NCBI GenBank assembly: GCA_026125895.1
Contig: JAHCKG010000007.1
Location: forward strand, 1 to 64,000
Direction: 5' to 3'
DNA: 64,000 nt
Origin: Pseudolabrys sp.
GTDB taxonomy: Bacteria; Pseudomonadota; Alphaproteobacteria; Rhizobiales; Xanthobacteraceae
The notes below the pieces were generated by a model. That model ran no database searches and had not been told where the DNA came from. It saw only the letters and a list, made by a program, of their open reading frames with translations. Position numbers and translations under genes: made by a program. Positions 8,651 through 17,780 of the stretch are shown here, in pieces. The stretch's first letter is position 1, and every line of letters begins with the position of its first letter.

Positions 8651-8920
8651 CTAGGCGACGCCGCCGCCGAGCCTGATCACGACCATCGCGCCGATACCGA
8701 GACAGAAGCCGAGCACGCGCGTCTTCATCGTCAGCGGCGGCCCGTATTCGAAACCGCGCAGATAGATCGCCACGGTCTCGAACAGCGCCACGGCGATGAG
8801 CACCCAGAAATAGGGCGACACCGCCATGGTGCCGCTCTCCGGCACCATCACCGAGATCACGCCGGCCGCAATGCCGGTGACCAGGCAGAAGCCGAAGAAG
8901 ATCCAGTCAATCCTCTTCAT
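8651..8920 (-). CDS. small three-helix membrane protein
   Basis: An 89-residue protein with three hydrophobic segments (about 7-25, 36-55 and 68-86) separated by short polar turns, one of them FEYGPPLTMKTRV. The gene lies 18 bp downstream of ppdK on the same strand and converges with the chemoreceptor gene. Length, hydrophobicity and G/C-rich third positions support a real gene. I do not recognise a named family and assign no function. Confidence 0.6.
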   Translation of the reverse strand: MKRIDWIFFGFCLVTGIAAGVISVMVPESGTMAVSPYFWVLIAVALFETVAIYLRGFEYGPPLTMKTRVLGFCLGIGAMVVIRLGGGVA

Positions 8921-8938
8921 GGCCCGGCGGTCCCGCGG

Positions 8939-11758
8939 TTAGGCCTGACTCGCGGCGGCCTTGCCGAGCGCCGCCTGCGCCGCGGCCAGCCGCGCGATCG
9001 GCACGCGGAACGGCGAACACGACACGTAATCGAGCTTGGCCTGATGACAGAACGCCACCGAGGCCGGATCGCCGCCGTGTTCGCCGCAGATGCCGACCTT
9101 GAGCTTCGGCCGCACCTTGCGGCCGCGCTCGACGCCGATCTTGACCAACTCGCCGACGCCATCCTGATCGATCGACACAAAGGGGTCGGCCGGGAGGATG
9201 CCGCGCGCGGTATAGATGCCGAGGAAACTCGCGGCGTCGTCGCGCGAAATGCCGAAGGTCGTCTGCGTCAGGTCGTTGGTGCCGAACGAGAAGAACTCGG
9301 CCGACTGCGCGATCTCGCCGGCCATCAGCGAGGCGCGCGGCAGTTCGATCATGGTGCCGACGTCGTAAGTGAGCTTGGCGCCGGTTTCCTTCTTGACGGC
9401 ATCGGCCATGGCATCGATACGCGCCTTGACGAGATCGAGCTCGGCCTTGGTGGCGATCAGCGGCACCATGACTTCGGGCACGACCTTCTTGCCGGTGCGC
9501 TTGGTGACGTCGGCGGCAGCCTCGAAGATGGCGCGCGCCTGCATCTCGGCGATTTCCGGATAGGCGATGGCGATGCGGCAGCCGCGGAATCCGAGCATCG
9601 GATTGAACTCGGCGAGCTCCTTGGCGCGGTCGGCGATCTTGCGCGCCTCGACGCCCATCGCGGCCGCGACCTCGGCGATTTCCTCGTCGCCATGCGGCAG
9701 GAATTCGTGCAGCGGCGGATCGAGCAGACGGATCGTCACCGGACGGCCGTCCATGATCTCGAACAGTTCGACGAAGTCGCCGCGCTGCATCGGCAGCAAT
9801 TTGGCGAGCGCGGCGCGGCGCGCCTTCTCCTCGTCGGCCAGGATCATTTCGCGCACCGCCTGGATGCGCTCGCCGTCGAAGAACATGTGCTCAGTGCGGC
9901 ACAGGCCGATGCCTTCGGCGCCGAAGCGGATCGCCGCCTTGGCGTCGGTCGGCGTATCGGCATTGGCGCGCACGCCCAGCTTGCGTACTTTGTCTGCCCA
10001 GCCGATCAAAGTCGAGAACTCGCCGGAGAGCTGCGGCTCGATCATGTGGACGCGGCCTTCCAGCACCTGGCCGGTCGAGCCATCGATGGTGATGTGGTCG
10101 CCCTTCTTGAAGGTCTTGCCGCCGGCGGTCATCGTGCTGGCGTTGTAATCGACGCGGATCTGGCCGGCGCCGGAGACGCAGGGCTTGCCCATGCCGCGCG
10201 CGACGACCGCGGCGTGCGAAGTCATGCCGCCGCGGGTGGTGAGGATGCCTTCGGCGGCGTGCATGCCGTGGATGTCCTCCGGCGAGGTTTCGACGCGCAC
10301 CAGCACGACCTTGTGGCCGTCGGCCTTGAGCTGCGCCGCCTCATCGGAGGAGAACACGATCTCGCCCGACGCGGCGCCGGGCGAGGCCGGCAGGCCGGTG
10401 GCGATGACGTTGCGATGCGCCTTGGGATCGAGCGTGGGGTGCAGCAACTGATCGAGCGACAAAGGATCGACGCGCAGCACCGCCTCGTTCTTCGAGATCA
10501 GCCCTTCATTGGCGAGCTCGACGGCGATGCGCAGCGACGCCTTGGCGGTGCGCTTGCCGTTGCGGGTCTGCAGCATCCACAGCTTGCCCTGCTCGACCGT
10601 GAACTCGAGGTCCTGCATGTCGCGGTAGTGCTTCTCGAGCTTGTTGTAGAACCGCGTCAGTTCCTTGTAGGCCTCGGGCAACGCCGTCTCCATCGACGGC
10701 TTGTCCGAGCCGGCTTCCTTGCGGGCTTCCTCGGAGATTTCCTGCGGCGTGCGGATGCCGGCGACGACGTCCTCGCCCTGCGCGTTGATGAGGAATTCGC
10801 CGTACAGCTTCTTCTCGCCGGTCGAGGGATTGCGGGTGAAGGCGACGCCGGTCGCCGAGCTCTCGCCCATGTTGCCGAACACCATGGCCTGCACGTTGAC
10901 CGCGGTGCCCCAGCTTTCCGGAATCGAATGCAGGCGGCGATAGGTCTTGGCGCGCTGGTTCATCCATGAACCGAACACGGCGCCGATGGCGCCCCAGAGC
11001 TGCTCGTGCGGATCCTGCGGGAAGTCCTTGCCGAGCTCCTGGCGGACGCGCGCCTTGTAGCGCTCGACCAGCTCCGCCCAGTCGTCGGCGGTCAGATCGG
11101 TGTCCAGCGAGTAGCCTTGCTTCTCCTTGTGCATGTCGAGGATCTCCTCGAAATGCTCGTGGCCGACGCCGAGCACGACATCGGAATACATGGTGATGAA
11201 GCGGCGATAGGAGTCGAAGGCGAAGCGGCGGTCGCCGGACTTGGCGGCGAGCGCTTCGACCGTCCGGTCGTTGAGGCCGAGATTGAGCACGGTGTCCATC
11301 ATGCCCGGCATCGAGGCGCGGGCGCCGGAGCGCACCGACACCAGCAGCGGGTTGGCGGCGTCGCCGAACACCTTGCCGGTGATCTTGCCGACCTGGATGA
11401 GGGCCTTCTCGACCTGCTCCTTGAGCGCGGCCGGGTATTTCTCGCCGTTGGCGTAATAGTAGACGCAGACTTCGGTGGTGATGGTGAAACCGGGGGGCAC
11501 CGGCAGGCCGAGATTCGCCATTTCGGCAAGGTTGGCGCCCTTGCCGCCGAGCAGGTTCTTCATCTCCGTCTTGCCTTCGGCCTTGCCGCCGCCGAACGCG
11601 TAGACCCACTTCCCTTTGGCCGGCGCGGTGGCGGCCTTCTTGGCGGCAGGCTTTTTGGCCTTCGCGGCCGACTTCTTCACCGGTGTCTTCTTCGTCGAAG
11701 TCTTGTTCGTCGAAGTCCTGGATTTGGCGCTGCTGCGCGAAGCCTTGCGTTTAGCCAT
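8939..11758 (-). CDS. ppdK: pyruvate, phosphate dikinase
   Basis: Interconverts pyruvate, ATP and phosphate with PEP, AMP and PPi; central to gluconeogenesis and the PEP-pyruvate node. All three domains are present in the 939 residues: N-terminal ATP-grasp (GGKGANLAEMANLGLPVPPG), the swivelling phosphohistidine domain (GGMTSHAAVVARGMGKPC, His near 515), and the C-terminal PEP/pyruvate barrel (SFGTNDLTQTTFGISRDD and GICGEHGGD, catalytic Cys near 890). The family begins near KWVYAFGGGKAEG; here about 48 residues of Lys/Ala/Ser/Thr-rich, histone H1-like sequence precede it, with no internal start that would remove it cleanly. That extension is unusual. Confidence 0.97.
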   Translation of the reverse strand: MAKRKASRSSAKSRTSTNKTSTKKTPVKKSAAKAKKPAAKKAATAPAKGKWVYAFGGGKAEGKTEMKNLLGGKGANLAEMANLGLPVPPGFTITTEVCVYYYANGEKYPAALKEQVEKALIQVGKITGKVFGDAANPLLVSVRSGARASMPGMMDTVLNLGLNDRTVEALAAKSGDRRFAFDSYRRFITMYSDVVLGVGHEHFEEILDMHKEKQGYSLDTDLTADDWAELVERYKARVRQELGKDFPQDPHEQLWGAIGAVFGSWMNQRAKTYRRLHSIPESWGTAVNVQAMVFGNMGESSATGVAFTRNPSTGEKKLYGEFLINAQGEDVVAGIRTPQEISEEARKEAGSDKPSMETALPEAYKELTRFYNKLEKHYRDMQDLEFTVEQGKLWMLQTRNGKRTAKASLRIAVELANEGLISKNEAVLRVDPLSLDQLLHPTLDPKAHRNVIATGLPASPGAASGEIVFSSDEAAQLKADGHKVVLVRVETSPEDIHGMHAAEGILTTRGGMTSHAAVVARGMGKPCVSGAGQIRVDYNASTMTAGGKTFKKGDHITIDGSTGQVLEGRVHMIEPQLSGEFSTLIGWADKVRKLGVRANADTPTDAKAAIRFGAEGIGLCRTEHMFFDGERIQAVREMILADEEKARRAALAKLLPMQRGDFVELFEIMDGRPVTIRLLDPPLHEFLPHGDEEIAEVAAAMGVEARKIADRAKELAEFNPMLGFRGCRIAIAYPEIAEMQARAIFEAAADVTKRTGKKVVPEVMVPLIATKAELDLVKARIDAMADAVKKETGAKLTYDVGTMIELPRASLMAGEIAQSAEFFSFGTNDLTQTTFGISRDDAASFLGIYTARGILPADPFVSIDQDGVGELVKIGVERGRKVRPKLKVGICGEHGGDPASVAFCHQAKLDYVSCSPFRVPIARLAAAQAALGKAAASQA

Positions 11759-11863
11759 TGTACGCTTTCAGTCCTGACTCGGAGGGAGATGGAACCCGGG
11801 GCCGTCAAATCACGGCGGCCTTGACGGCGCAAGCCCGGAAATCTGCGGTACCGAGGGGCCGGC

Positions 11864-12007
11864 CTAGCGGAAGATACCGAGACCAATAAGGCCGACGACG
11901 ATCAAATAAGCGGCGACGATGTAGTTCAGCAGCCGCGGCACGATCAGGATCAGGATGCCGGCCAGGAGCGCGACGATAGGCTGCAAATGGGCAACGCCGA
12001 TGACCAT
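11864..12007 (-). CDS. DUF3096-type small membrane protein
   Basis: A 47-residue hydrophobic peptide with two membrane segments, LQPIVALLAGILILIVP and NYIVAAYLIVVGLIGLG, of the length and pattern of the small DUF3096 proteins of Proteobacteria. Start ATG 12007 is preceded by an AAAGGAAAAACC purine-rich stretch acting as ribosome binding site. The longer open frame upstream to 12286 runs through repeat DNA and is ignored. The function of the family is unknown. Confidence 0.7.
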   Translation of the reverse strand: MVIGVAHLQPIVALLAGILILIVPRLLNYIVAAYLIVVGLIGLGIFR

Positions 12008-12128
12008 GGGGTTTTTCCTTTTGGGGGCAGGAGGGATGGAACCTTCAACGGTTGAACTAGCACGGAGTTCCGTGCGGTTGTGAGCGGCGTCCACAGGTTT
12101 GGCGAGGTGCGGCGTCGGCTGCGCGACA

Positions 12129-12176
12129 TTGCGCTGCTTCTTCACCCTCCCCTGGAGGGGGAGGGTGAAGCGCGCA
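12129..12176. repeat. palindromic repeat, family A, single hairpin
   Basis: A near-perfect palindrome whose core is CTTCACCCTCCCCTGGAGGG followed by GGAGGGTGAAG, with flanking TTGCGC-type arms extending the stem. It is the same outer hairpin that forms the ends of the DUF559 unit at 17781-18314. Confidence 0.75.
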
Positions 12177-12200
12177 ATCCGCGCCTCCGTGTATCCCGAT

Positions 12201-12458
12201 TCAATTTTCAAACAGCGGACGTGATGGTTCGCCCCTGTTGTTAAAGGCCCGGGGCGGCCTGCCTTCCTCTTCCACCCTCGACGCATGCCGAGGGAATGGA
12301 GCGCCGCGAAGCGCCCAAAGTGTGCACCTTGCGGTGCACGGCCCCTCCTTGCGATCGGAGAAGGCCTGCGCCCCGCGGCGCTCCATCGCGGTGTCTTTAA
12401 CGACGCCGGGCCGCGCTTCTGGCGGCTGATCCGTCTTGCGACGGGTAGCGCTCACCAT
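12201..12458 (-). CDS. uncertain ORF in hairpin-rich region
   Basis: An 85-codon frame starting at ATG 12458 with an excellent Shine-Dalgarno (AAGGAG at 12466-12471, seven-base spacing) and a promoter-like TTGACT-N18-TAGTAT about 160 bp upstream. The product is Arg/Pro-rich, without a fold I recognise. The DNA is packed with inverted repeats (for example 12296-12308 with 12374-12386, enclosing 12322-12339), which argues for a structured RNA or repeat rather than a protein. Very similar translated sequences are, as far as I recall, common hypothetical ORFs in Bradyrhizobium-like genomes. Treat as a low-confidence gene. Confidence 0.25.
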   Translation of the reverse strand: MVSATRRKTDQPPEARPGVVKDTAMERRGAQAFSDRKEGPCTARCTLWALRGAPFPRHASRVEEEGRPPRAFNNRGEPSRPLFEN

Positions 12459-12600
12459 CAGCAAGCTCCTTGCGGCCGGTCCTAGTGCCGGCGGGCGGAG
12501 CCCCGGCGCCGCCCGAGCGCTCAAGGTGCGTTTCCTTGAGCCCGCGGGCACCGCATCCTCTCCCACTGACAAGACGCCTCATGACAGCGCCCCCGGCCGG
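12238..12600. other. hairpin-rich noncoding-like block between glyS and the DUF3096 gene
   Basis: Within a gene-poor 12008-12753 interval this block has several perfect stems: GTGCACC-TTGC-GGTGCAC (12322-12339), ATGGAGCGCCGCG at 12296-12308 pairing with 12374-12386, CTCAAGG/CCTTGAG (12520-12540) and further GC stems near 12480-12515. The nesting of one stem inside another suggests a folded RNA or a composite palindromic repeat. It does not show the conserved cores I would expect of RNase P RNA or tmRNA. Confidence 0.45.
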
Positions 12601-12613
12601 ATCGGACGAGTGG

Positions 12614-12643
12614 ATACTATCCTTCGGTAGGAATAACAGTCAA
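12614..12643 (-). promoter_or_regulatory. candidate sigma-70 promoter
   Basis: On the minus strand TTGACT (12643-12638) and TAGTAT (12619-12614) are separated by 18 bases. It points into the hairpin-rich block 12238-12600 and the uncertain ORF there. The local sequence is far more A/T-rich than its surroundings, which supports a promoter role. Confidence 0.4.
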
Positions 12644-12672
12644 GGACTATTTTCTAACGGGCGGGATGGCCC

Positions 12673-12743
12673 GTAGCCCGGGTGGAGCGAAGCTTAACCC
12701 GGGAAGGTCGGCCCCGGATTTCGCTGCGCTTCATCCGGGCTAC
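12673..12743. repeat. palindromic repeat, family F (GTAGCCCGG ... CCGGGCTAC)
   Basis: Begins GTAGCCCGGG and ends with its complement CCGGGCTAC, with GAGCGAAGC/GCTGCGCTTC inner arms. This is the REP-like type widely seen in Rhizobiales. It lies just beyond the glyS stop and may serve as a transcription terminator. Confidence 0.75.
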
Positions 12744-12753
12744 AGAAAAAGCC

Positions 12754-14985
12754 CTATCCCTCAATCCTGGAGAAGTCGGCGACGGCCCGCGTCGCTTCGC
12801 GGATGTCGTTGAGCAAGGTCAGGCGGTTGGCGCGCACGGCCTTGTCGTCGGCGTTCACGGTGACCTTGTCGAAGAAGGCATCGACCGTCGGCCGGAGTTT
12901 CGCCAGAGCGCGCATGGCGGCGGCGAAGTCTTCCTTGGCGACCGCGCTTGCCGCCTCCTGCTTGGCGGTGGCCACCGCCGTAGCGAGCGCCTTCTCCTCC
13001 GGCTCCTTGAGGAGCGCGGCATCGACCCGGCCGGCGTAAGCCTTGCCGTCCTTCTTCTCCTCGATGCGCAGGATGTTCGACGCCCGCTTGACGCCGGCCA
13101 GCAAATTCTTGCCGTCGTCGGTATCGAGGAAGGCGCCGAGCGCCTCGACGCGGCGCACGACCATCAGGAGATCGTCCTGGCCCTCTAAAGCAAACACGGC
13201 ATCGACGAGATCGTGCCGGGCGCCCTGCTCGCGCAACTGCACCTTGAGACGGTCGGCGAAGAAGGCGATGAGGTCGAGCGTCGGCTTGAGGAAGGCATGC
13301 GCCTCGACCAGTTTCGGCGCGGCGATGCTGCGCTCCTTGGCCGAGACCAGCACTTCGAGCTTCATCGCCAGCTCGATATCGGTGGCGCTGATATTGGCGA
13401 TGTCGTCGTGGATCGGATGCAGCACGCTGAAGGCCTCGGTCAGCGCCTCGTCGCGCGCCACCGAACCGAAGTGCCGCCACAGCACGCGGCGCAGCGGCAG
13501 GCGCAACTGGTTGTCGATGATGATGCGGATGATACCGAGCGCCGCGCGGCGCAGCGCATAAGGATCCTTCGAGCCGGTCGGCTTCTCGTCGATGGACCAG
13601 AAGCCGACGAGCGTGTCGATCTTGTCGGCCAGCGCCACGGCGATGGCGACCGGGTCGGAAGGCACCAGATCGTCCGGACCCTTCGGCCGGTAGTGATCCT
13701 CGATGGCGTGCGCCACCGCTTCGTCCTCGCCCTGCGCCTCGGCGTAATAGCGGCCCATCAGGCCTTGCAGTTCGGGGAATTCGCCGACGACTTCGGTGAG
13801 CAGATCGGCCTTGCAGAGCTGCGCGGCGCGTTCGGCCTTTTCACGGTCGGCGTTGACGAGCGGCGCCAGATCGCCGGCGAGCGCGACGACGCGGGCGATG
13901 CGTTCCGCCTGCGAGCCGAGCTTCTCGTGGAAGACGATGGCGGAGAATTTCGCCAGCCGGTCCTCGAGCCGCGTTTTCAGATCGGTGTCGTAGAAGAACT
14001 TGGCGTCCGCCAGGCGCGCGCGGATGACGCGCTCGTTGCCGGCGACGATGGCCTTGCCGCCGTCGGTCGCCTCGATGTTGGAGACCAGGATGAACTTGTT
14101 GACGAGTTTGCTGGTCGAGGGATCGCGCAGCACGAAGCATTTCTGATTGGCGCGGATGGTCGAGCGGATCACCTCGCCGGGGATGGCGAGGAAGTCCTTG
14201 TCGAACGAGCCCATCAGCGGCACCGGCCATTCGACGAGACCGGCGACTTCGGCGGTGAGGCCCTCGTCTTCGACGAGCTCGAAGCCTTGCGCGAAGGCGA
14301 GGTTCCTGGCGTCAGTGCGGATGATGTCCATGCGGCGGCCCGCATCGAGCACGACCTTCGCCTTCTCCAGCGACGCGACGTAATCGTCGAAACGGCGCAC
14401 CTTGAAGGCGCTAGGGGCCATGAAGCGGTGGCCGCGCGTTTCGTTGCCGCCCTTGATGCCGTCGATGTCGAAGGGCAGCACCACCGGCTCTTCGGTTTCC
14501 GGACCGAAGGTGGCGATGATCGAATGCAGCGGCCGCACCCAGTTGAGCTTGCCCGAACCCCAGCGCATCGACTTCGGCCACGGGAAGCCGCGCACGATCT
14601 CCGGGATCATCTCGGCGATGACCTCGGCGGCGTCGCGGCCCTTTTTCTCGGTAATGGCGACGTAGAAGTCGCCCTTCTTGTCGGCCTGCACCTTGGCCTG
14701 ATCGATCGAGGTGAGGCCCGCGGCCTTCATGAAGCCGGCGATGGCCTGTTCCGGCGCGCCGACCTTCGGGCCCTTGCGCTCTTCCTTGAGGTCGGGCTGG
14801 CGCGCCGGCACGCCCTGCACGGTCAACGCCAGGCGGCGCGGCGTGGCGAAGGCCTTGGCGCCTTCATAGACGAGACCCGCCGCGACCAGCCGGTCGGTGA
14901 CCAGCTTCTTCAGATCGTCGGCGGCGCGCGCCTGCATCCGCGCCGGGATTTCCTCGGAGAACAGCTCAAGCAGAAGGTCGGGCAT
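12754..14985 (-). CDS. glyS: glycyl-tRNA synthetase beta subunit
   Basis: Beta chain of the alpha2beta2 glycyl-tRNA synthetase that charges tRNA-Gly. The 743-residue product starts with the family N-terminus [18 protein letters not shown] and shows [12 protein letters not shown], the FKVRRFDDY region, an HD-like central domain and the C-terminal tRNA-binding region with [11 protein letters not shown]. The alpha subunit glyQ lies 3.4 kb upstream on the same strand; a DUF2207 gene, lemA and a DUF559 gene lie between. An unusually long ORF on the opposite strand is only a shadow of G/C-rich codons. Confidence 0.97.
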   Translation of the reverse strand: MPDLLLELFSEEIPARMQARAADDLKKLVTDRLVAAGLVYEGAKAFATPRRLALTVQGVPARQPDLKEERKGPKVGAPEQAIAGFMKAAGLTSIDQAKVQADKKGDFYVAITEKKGRDAAEVIAEMIPEIVRGFPWPKSMRWGSGKLNWVRPLHSIIATFGPETEEPVVLPFDIDGIKGGNETRGHRFMAPSAFKVRRFDDYVASLEKAKVVLDAGRRMDIIRTDARNLAFAQGFELVEDEGLTAEVAGLVEWPVPLMGSFDKDFLAIPGEVIRSTIRANQKCFVLRDPSTSKLVNKFILVSNIEATDGGKAIVAGNERVIRARLADAKFFYDTDLKTRLEDRLAKFSAIVFHEKLGSQAERIARVVALAGDLAPLVNADREKAERAAQLCKADLLTEVVGEFPELQGLMGRYYAEAQGEDEAVAHAIEDHYRPKGPDDLVPSDPVAIAVALADKIDTLVGFWSIDEKPTGSKDPYALRRAALGIIRIIIDNQLRLPLRRVLWRHFGSVARDEALTEAFSVLHPIHDDIANISATDIELAMKLEVLVSAKERSIAAPKLVEAHAFLKPTLDLIAFFADRLKVQLREQGARHDLVDAVFALEGQDDLLMVVRRVEALGAFLDTDDGKNLLAGVKRASNILRIEEKKDGKAYAGRVDAALLKEPEEKALATAVATAKQEAASAVAKEDFAAAMRALAKLRPTVDAFFDKVTVNADDKAVRANRLTLLNDIREATRAVADFSRIEG

Positions 14986-14992
14986 GACTTAA

Positions 14993-15212
14993 CTTCTCTC
15001 ACCCTCCCCCTTGCGGGGTCGGCGTTCTTCTCCCCTCCCCCTTGTGGGGAGGGGTCGGGGGTGGGGGTCGTACGGCCGAATTGTCGGCCGGTACAAATCA
15101 ATATTCAGGAAGTCGTTATTCGAAAACGGCCGGATGCGAAAGCCTCAGCTTGCCACCCCCACCCCGCCGCCTTCGGCGGCGACCCTCCCCACAAGGGGGA
15201 GGGTAAAGAGAG
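14993..15212. repeat. palindromic repeat, family A, inverted pair
   Basis: Two copies of the family A palindrome in opposite orientation (about 15027-15066 and 15153-15206), plus a partial third at 14993-15023, flank about 86 bp without a gene. The right copy has the same order as the DUF559 unit end: GGGTGGGG box, CCGCC-TTCGG-CGGCG hairpin, then ACCCTCCCC/GGGGAGGGT. The pair looks like the ends of a unit without its gene. It fills the whole glyS-DUF2207 interval. Confidence 0.7.
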
Positions 15213-15213
15213 A

Positions 15214-17208
15214 CTACCACCCGCCGCCGCCGCCACCGCCGCCGCCACCGCCCGAGCCGCCGCCGCCGCTGGAGAAGCCGGACGAGCCGGACGACACCGG
15301 CACGGCCGAGGCGAGCGCGCTCGCCGTGCTCGCCACCGTCGAGGCGACCGTGCTGCCGAAATTGGGCCCCGACCATACGCCGGTGGTCCAGCCCGGCTGG
15401 TAATGCCGCATCGGGTCGGCGTCCTCCGGATGCGCGCGCTTGAGCGCGGCGGCGAACGCCTCCGACCACGGCTTCTCGACATTGAGCGCCACCGCAAAGG
15501 GCAGCAGCGCCTCGAAACGCTCGGCGGTGATCTCCGGGGCCTGAAGATTCAGGCGGTCGGATTCGGCGGTCGACAGATAGAGCTTGAAGCCCTCGAGCTG
15601 GTCCATCACCGGGCGGCCGAGCGCGGTCGGCGCCCGCATCAGCCAGACGAACAGGCCGTTGAGCGCGGCAAAGCCGATGATCAGCAGAAAGGGCAGCGGG
15701 TGGCCTTCGACGAAGGACATGACGGCCGGCAGCACGCTGGCGGCGAAGCCGTCCGGCACGATGTCGCGCAGGAACGTCCAGACGACGCCGCCGAAGATGA
15801 CGAGCACGAGCAAGGTCATCGCCGCGCGCACCGCGCCGGCGAAGTTGTGCACGCCGACGATCGCCAGCGTAACCGGCAGCAGGAACATGCCGAGCCAGAA
15901 GCTGGCGAAGGCGGTGAAGACGATGATCAGGACGTCGTCCTCGCGCAGCCCGCCGAGGGCGATGACGCCAGCGATCACCGCCGCGGTCAGCGCCGCGCCG
16001 GCGATCACGTAGCCAAGATTGCGGCGGAAGAAGCGGTTCTTGTTTTCGCTCTCGATCGCGGTGGTGAACTTGTCGCCGATCTCCGCCACCTTCGCGCCGT
16101 TCGCCTTGTCGATGACGATGGCACCGCCATGGCCATCGACCCAGGTTTCGATGGCGCGCTCGCCGGCGGGCAGCGTGGCGGTGCCGCCGGGCGCCTCCTT
16201 GCCGGTCGATTTCAGCGTCAGCGTCTTGCCGCCCGCGTCCTGATCGAAGCGGACGAGGCCGCGCACCGCCAGCGACAGCGCCGCCGCGGTGAAGGCGCGC
16301 CACTTCTCGCGGCCGAAGCCCCAGTTCTCGATGTAGTTGGCGAGGCCCGGCGACACGTCCTTCGGCGGATAGAACAGCGGGATGACGGTGCCGCGCCGCG
16401 GATCGCGGCCGACCGCGCGCCACGCCATGACATAGTAGATCAGCACGGCGAGGAAACCGCCGAGGCCGAGGATCCAGCCGCGATAGTCGCGCAAGGTCCA
16501 CCAGAATTCGTCGGCTTGCGTCGGCGGCGTCACCGCGCCGTCCGGCAGCGCCGCGACGACGGTGAGCCCCTCGCCCGCCGCGAGCGGCCGCGTCGTACTG
16601 ACGACGAGCGCGCCGTCATTGCCGATGGCGCCGCGCCAGTCGGTGCCGCGCGCGCCGCGCGGTCCGGTGAAAGCGGTCCAGCGCGTCGGCCGAAGTCTGT
16701 CGGCGAGTTCGAGCCGATAGCTCGCGGCGTAGATCGAGAAATTCCAGAAATTGCCGGTGACGTTCCAGTTCAGTTCCGGCAATTTCGATTCTAGGTTGCC
16801 ATCGAACCAGCGCACCTGCCGCGCCGTGCGGTAACGAATGACGTAAGTGTGCTCGCCCGCCGGCAGCATCGTGTCCTTGTCGCCGGCATAGATGCGAATG
16901 ATGCCGCCGCTCTTGCGCTCGGTGAAATGCGGTTCGGCCTTGCCGTCGCGCGTGACGTCGAGCAGCGTGAACGACACCTCGCGCAGACGGCCCTGCGCAT
17001 CGGTGAAGGTCAGCGGGAAATCGCGGAAGATGCCGCGGCGGATCTCGCGACCTTCGGCGCGCACGCGGATGCGCTCGGTGACGGTGAGCTCGCCGTCCTT
17101 CGCCAGCGTGACGGCGGAATCGAAATTGAGGATGGCCTCGACCGCCGTGGCATGACCGGTGCCCAGCGCCAGCGTCAGCGCGACGATCAGGCCCGCGAGC
17201 CGCCTCAT
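15214..17208 (-). CDS. DUF2207 domain membrane protein
   Basis: A 664-residue predicted membrane protein: signal peptide (RRLAGLIVALTLALGTGHA), a large extracytoplasmic beta-rich DUF2207 domain to about residue 235, a membrane segment near 240-260, a cytoplasmic region, and a cluster of membrane segments near 400-520. The C-terminus is an extreme Ser/Gly tail ending in eleven Gly and a Trp. Its start overlaps the lemA stop (ATGA), and LemA-DUF2207 pairs are common in Proteobacteria, with a suspected but unproven envelope role. No enzyme motif is visible. Confidence 0.88.
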   Translation of the reverse strand: MRRLAGLIVALTLALGTGHATAVEAILNFDSAVTLAKDGELTVTERIRVRAEGREIRRGIFRDFPLTFTDAQGRLREVSFTLLDVTRDGKAEPHFTERKSGGIIRIYAGDKDTMLPAGEHTYVIRYRTARQVRWFDGNLESKLPELNWNVTGNFWNFSIYAASYRLELADRLRPTRWTAFTGPRGARGTDWRGAIGNDGALVVSTTRPLAAGEGLTVVAALPDGAVTPPTQADEFWWTLRDYRGWILGLGGFLAVLIYYVMAWRAVGRDPRRGTVIPLFYPPKDVSPGLANYIENWGFGREKWRAFTAAALSLAVRGLVRFDQDAGGKTLTLKSTGKEAPGGTATLPAGERAIETWVDGHGGAIVIDKANGAKVAEIGDKFTTAIESENKNRFFRRNLGYVIAGAALTAAVIAGVIALGGLREDDVLIIVFTAFASFWLGMFLLPVTLAIVGVHNFAGAVRAAMTLLVLVIFGGVVWTFLRDIVPDGFAASVLPAVMSFVEGHPLPFLLIIGFAALNGLFVWLMRAPTALGRPVMDQLEGFKLYLSTAESDRLNLQAPEITAERFEALLPFAVALNVEKPWSEAFAAALKRAHPEDADPMRHYQPGWTTGVWSGPNFGSTVASTVASTASALASAVPVSSGSSGFSSGGGGSGGGGGGGGGGGW

Positions 17209-17771
17209 GACGCCGGCCCGAGCGAGACCTGCGGCACTGCGCGCTCGGCTTCGCTGGAGAGTTCGAAGAACGGCCGCTCGCGGAAACCGAACAGCCCGGC
17301 GACGATGTTCGACGGGAACGACTGCACCAGCACATTCTGGTTGCGGGCCGCGCCGTTGTAATAGCGCCGCGCCATTTGCAACTCGTTCTCCAGCGTCGAG
17401 AGCTGCTGCTGCAATTCGAGGAAGTTGGCGCTCGCCTTGAGGTCGGGGTAGCTCTCGGCCAGGGCCATCAACTTGCCGAGCGCGAGCGACAGCGCGCCTT
17501 CGGCCTGCGCGCGACCGGCGATGTCGTCGCGCGGCAGCGCGCCGGCCTGGCCGCGCAGCGTGACGACCTCTTCCAGCACGCCGCGCTCATGCGCGGCATA
17601 GCCCTTCACGGTCTCGACCAGGTTCGGCACCAGTTCGGCGCGGCGCTTGAGCTGCACGTCGATACCGCTCCAGGCCTCGCTCGCCATCTGCCGCGTCCGC
17701 ACCAGGCGGTTGAACAGGACGATGACGAGGATGACGATGGCGGCGAGGATGACGAGGATGATGGTGAGCAT
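17205..17771 (-). CDS. LemA family protein (with DUF2207)
   Basis: A 188-residue LemA protein: one N-terminal membrane helix (MLTIILVILAAIVILVIVLF), then the cytoplasmic helical bundle with the family signatures DVQLKRRAELVPNLVETVKG and SYPDLKASANFLELQQQLS. It overlaps the DUF2207 gene by four bases. The ribosome binding site AGGAAG straddles the edge of the adjoining family A repeat, so the inserted DUF559 unit supplies part of it. ATG 17771 is chosen for that spacing and because it starts at the membrane helix. Function of LemA is unknown. Confidence 0.92.
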   Translation of the reverse strand: MLTIILVILAAIVILVIVLFNRLVRTRQMASEAWSGIDVQLKRRAELVPNLVETVKGYAAHERGVLEEVVTLRGQAGALPRDDIAGRAQAEGALSLALGKLMALAESYPDLKASANFLELQQQLSTLENELQMARRYYNGAARNQNVLVQSFPSNIVAGLFGFRERPFFELSSEAERAVPQVSLGPAS

Positions 17772-17780
17772 GGTTTCTTC

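Noticed and set aside
9044-10969. 641-codon plus-strand ORF
   Set aside because: Antisense of ppdK, with typical shadow composition.
12238-12600. RNase P RNA or tmRNA
   Set aside because: The structured block lacks the GAGGAAAGTCC core of RNase P RNA and any recognisable tag-peptide frame.
15227-15260. Gly-codon run in the DUF2207 C-terminus as a tandem repeat or sequencing artefact
   Set aside because: The frame stays open and Gly-rich tails are usual for this family, so it is taken as real coding sequence.
13213-16794. 1193-codon plus-strand ORF
   Set aside because: It lies wholly opposite glyS and the DUF2207 gene; its sequence is Arg/Asp/Gly-rich low complexity expected of the antisense of G/C-rich codons.
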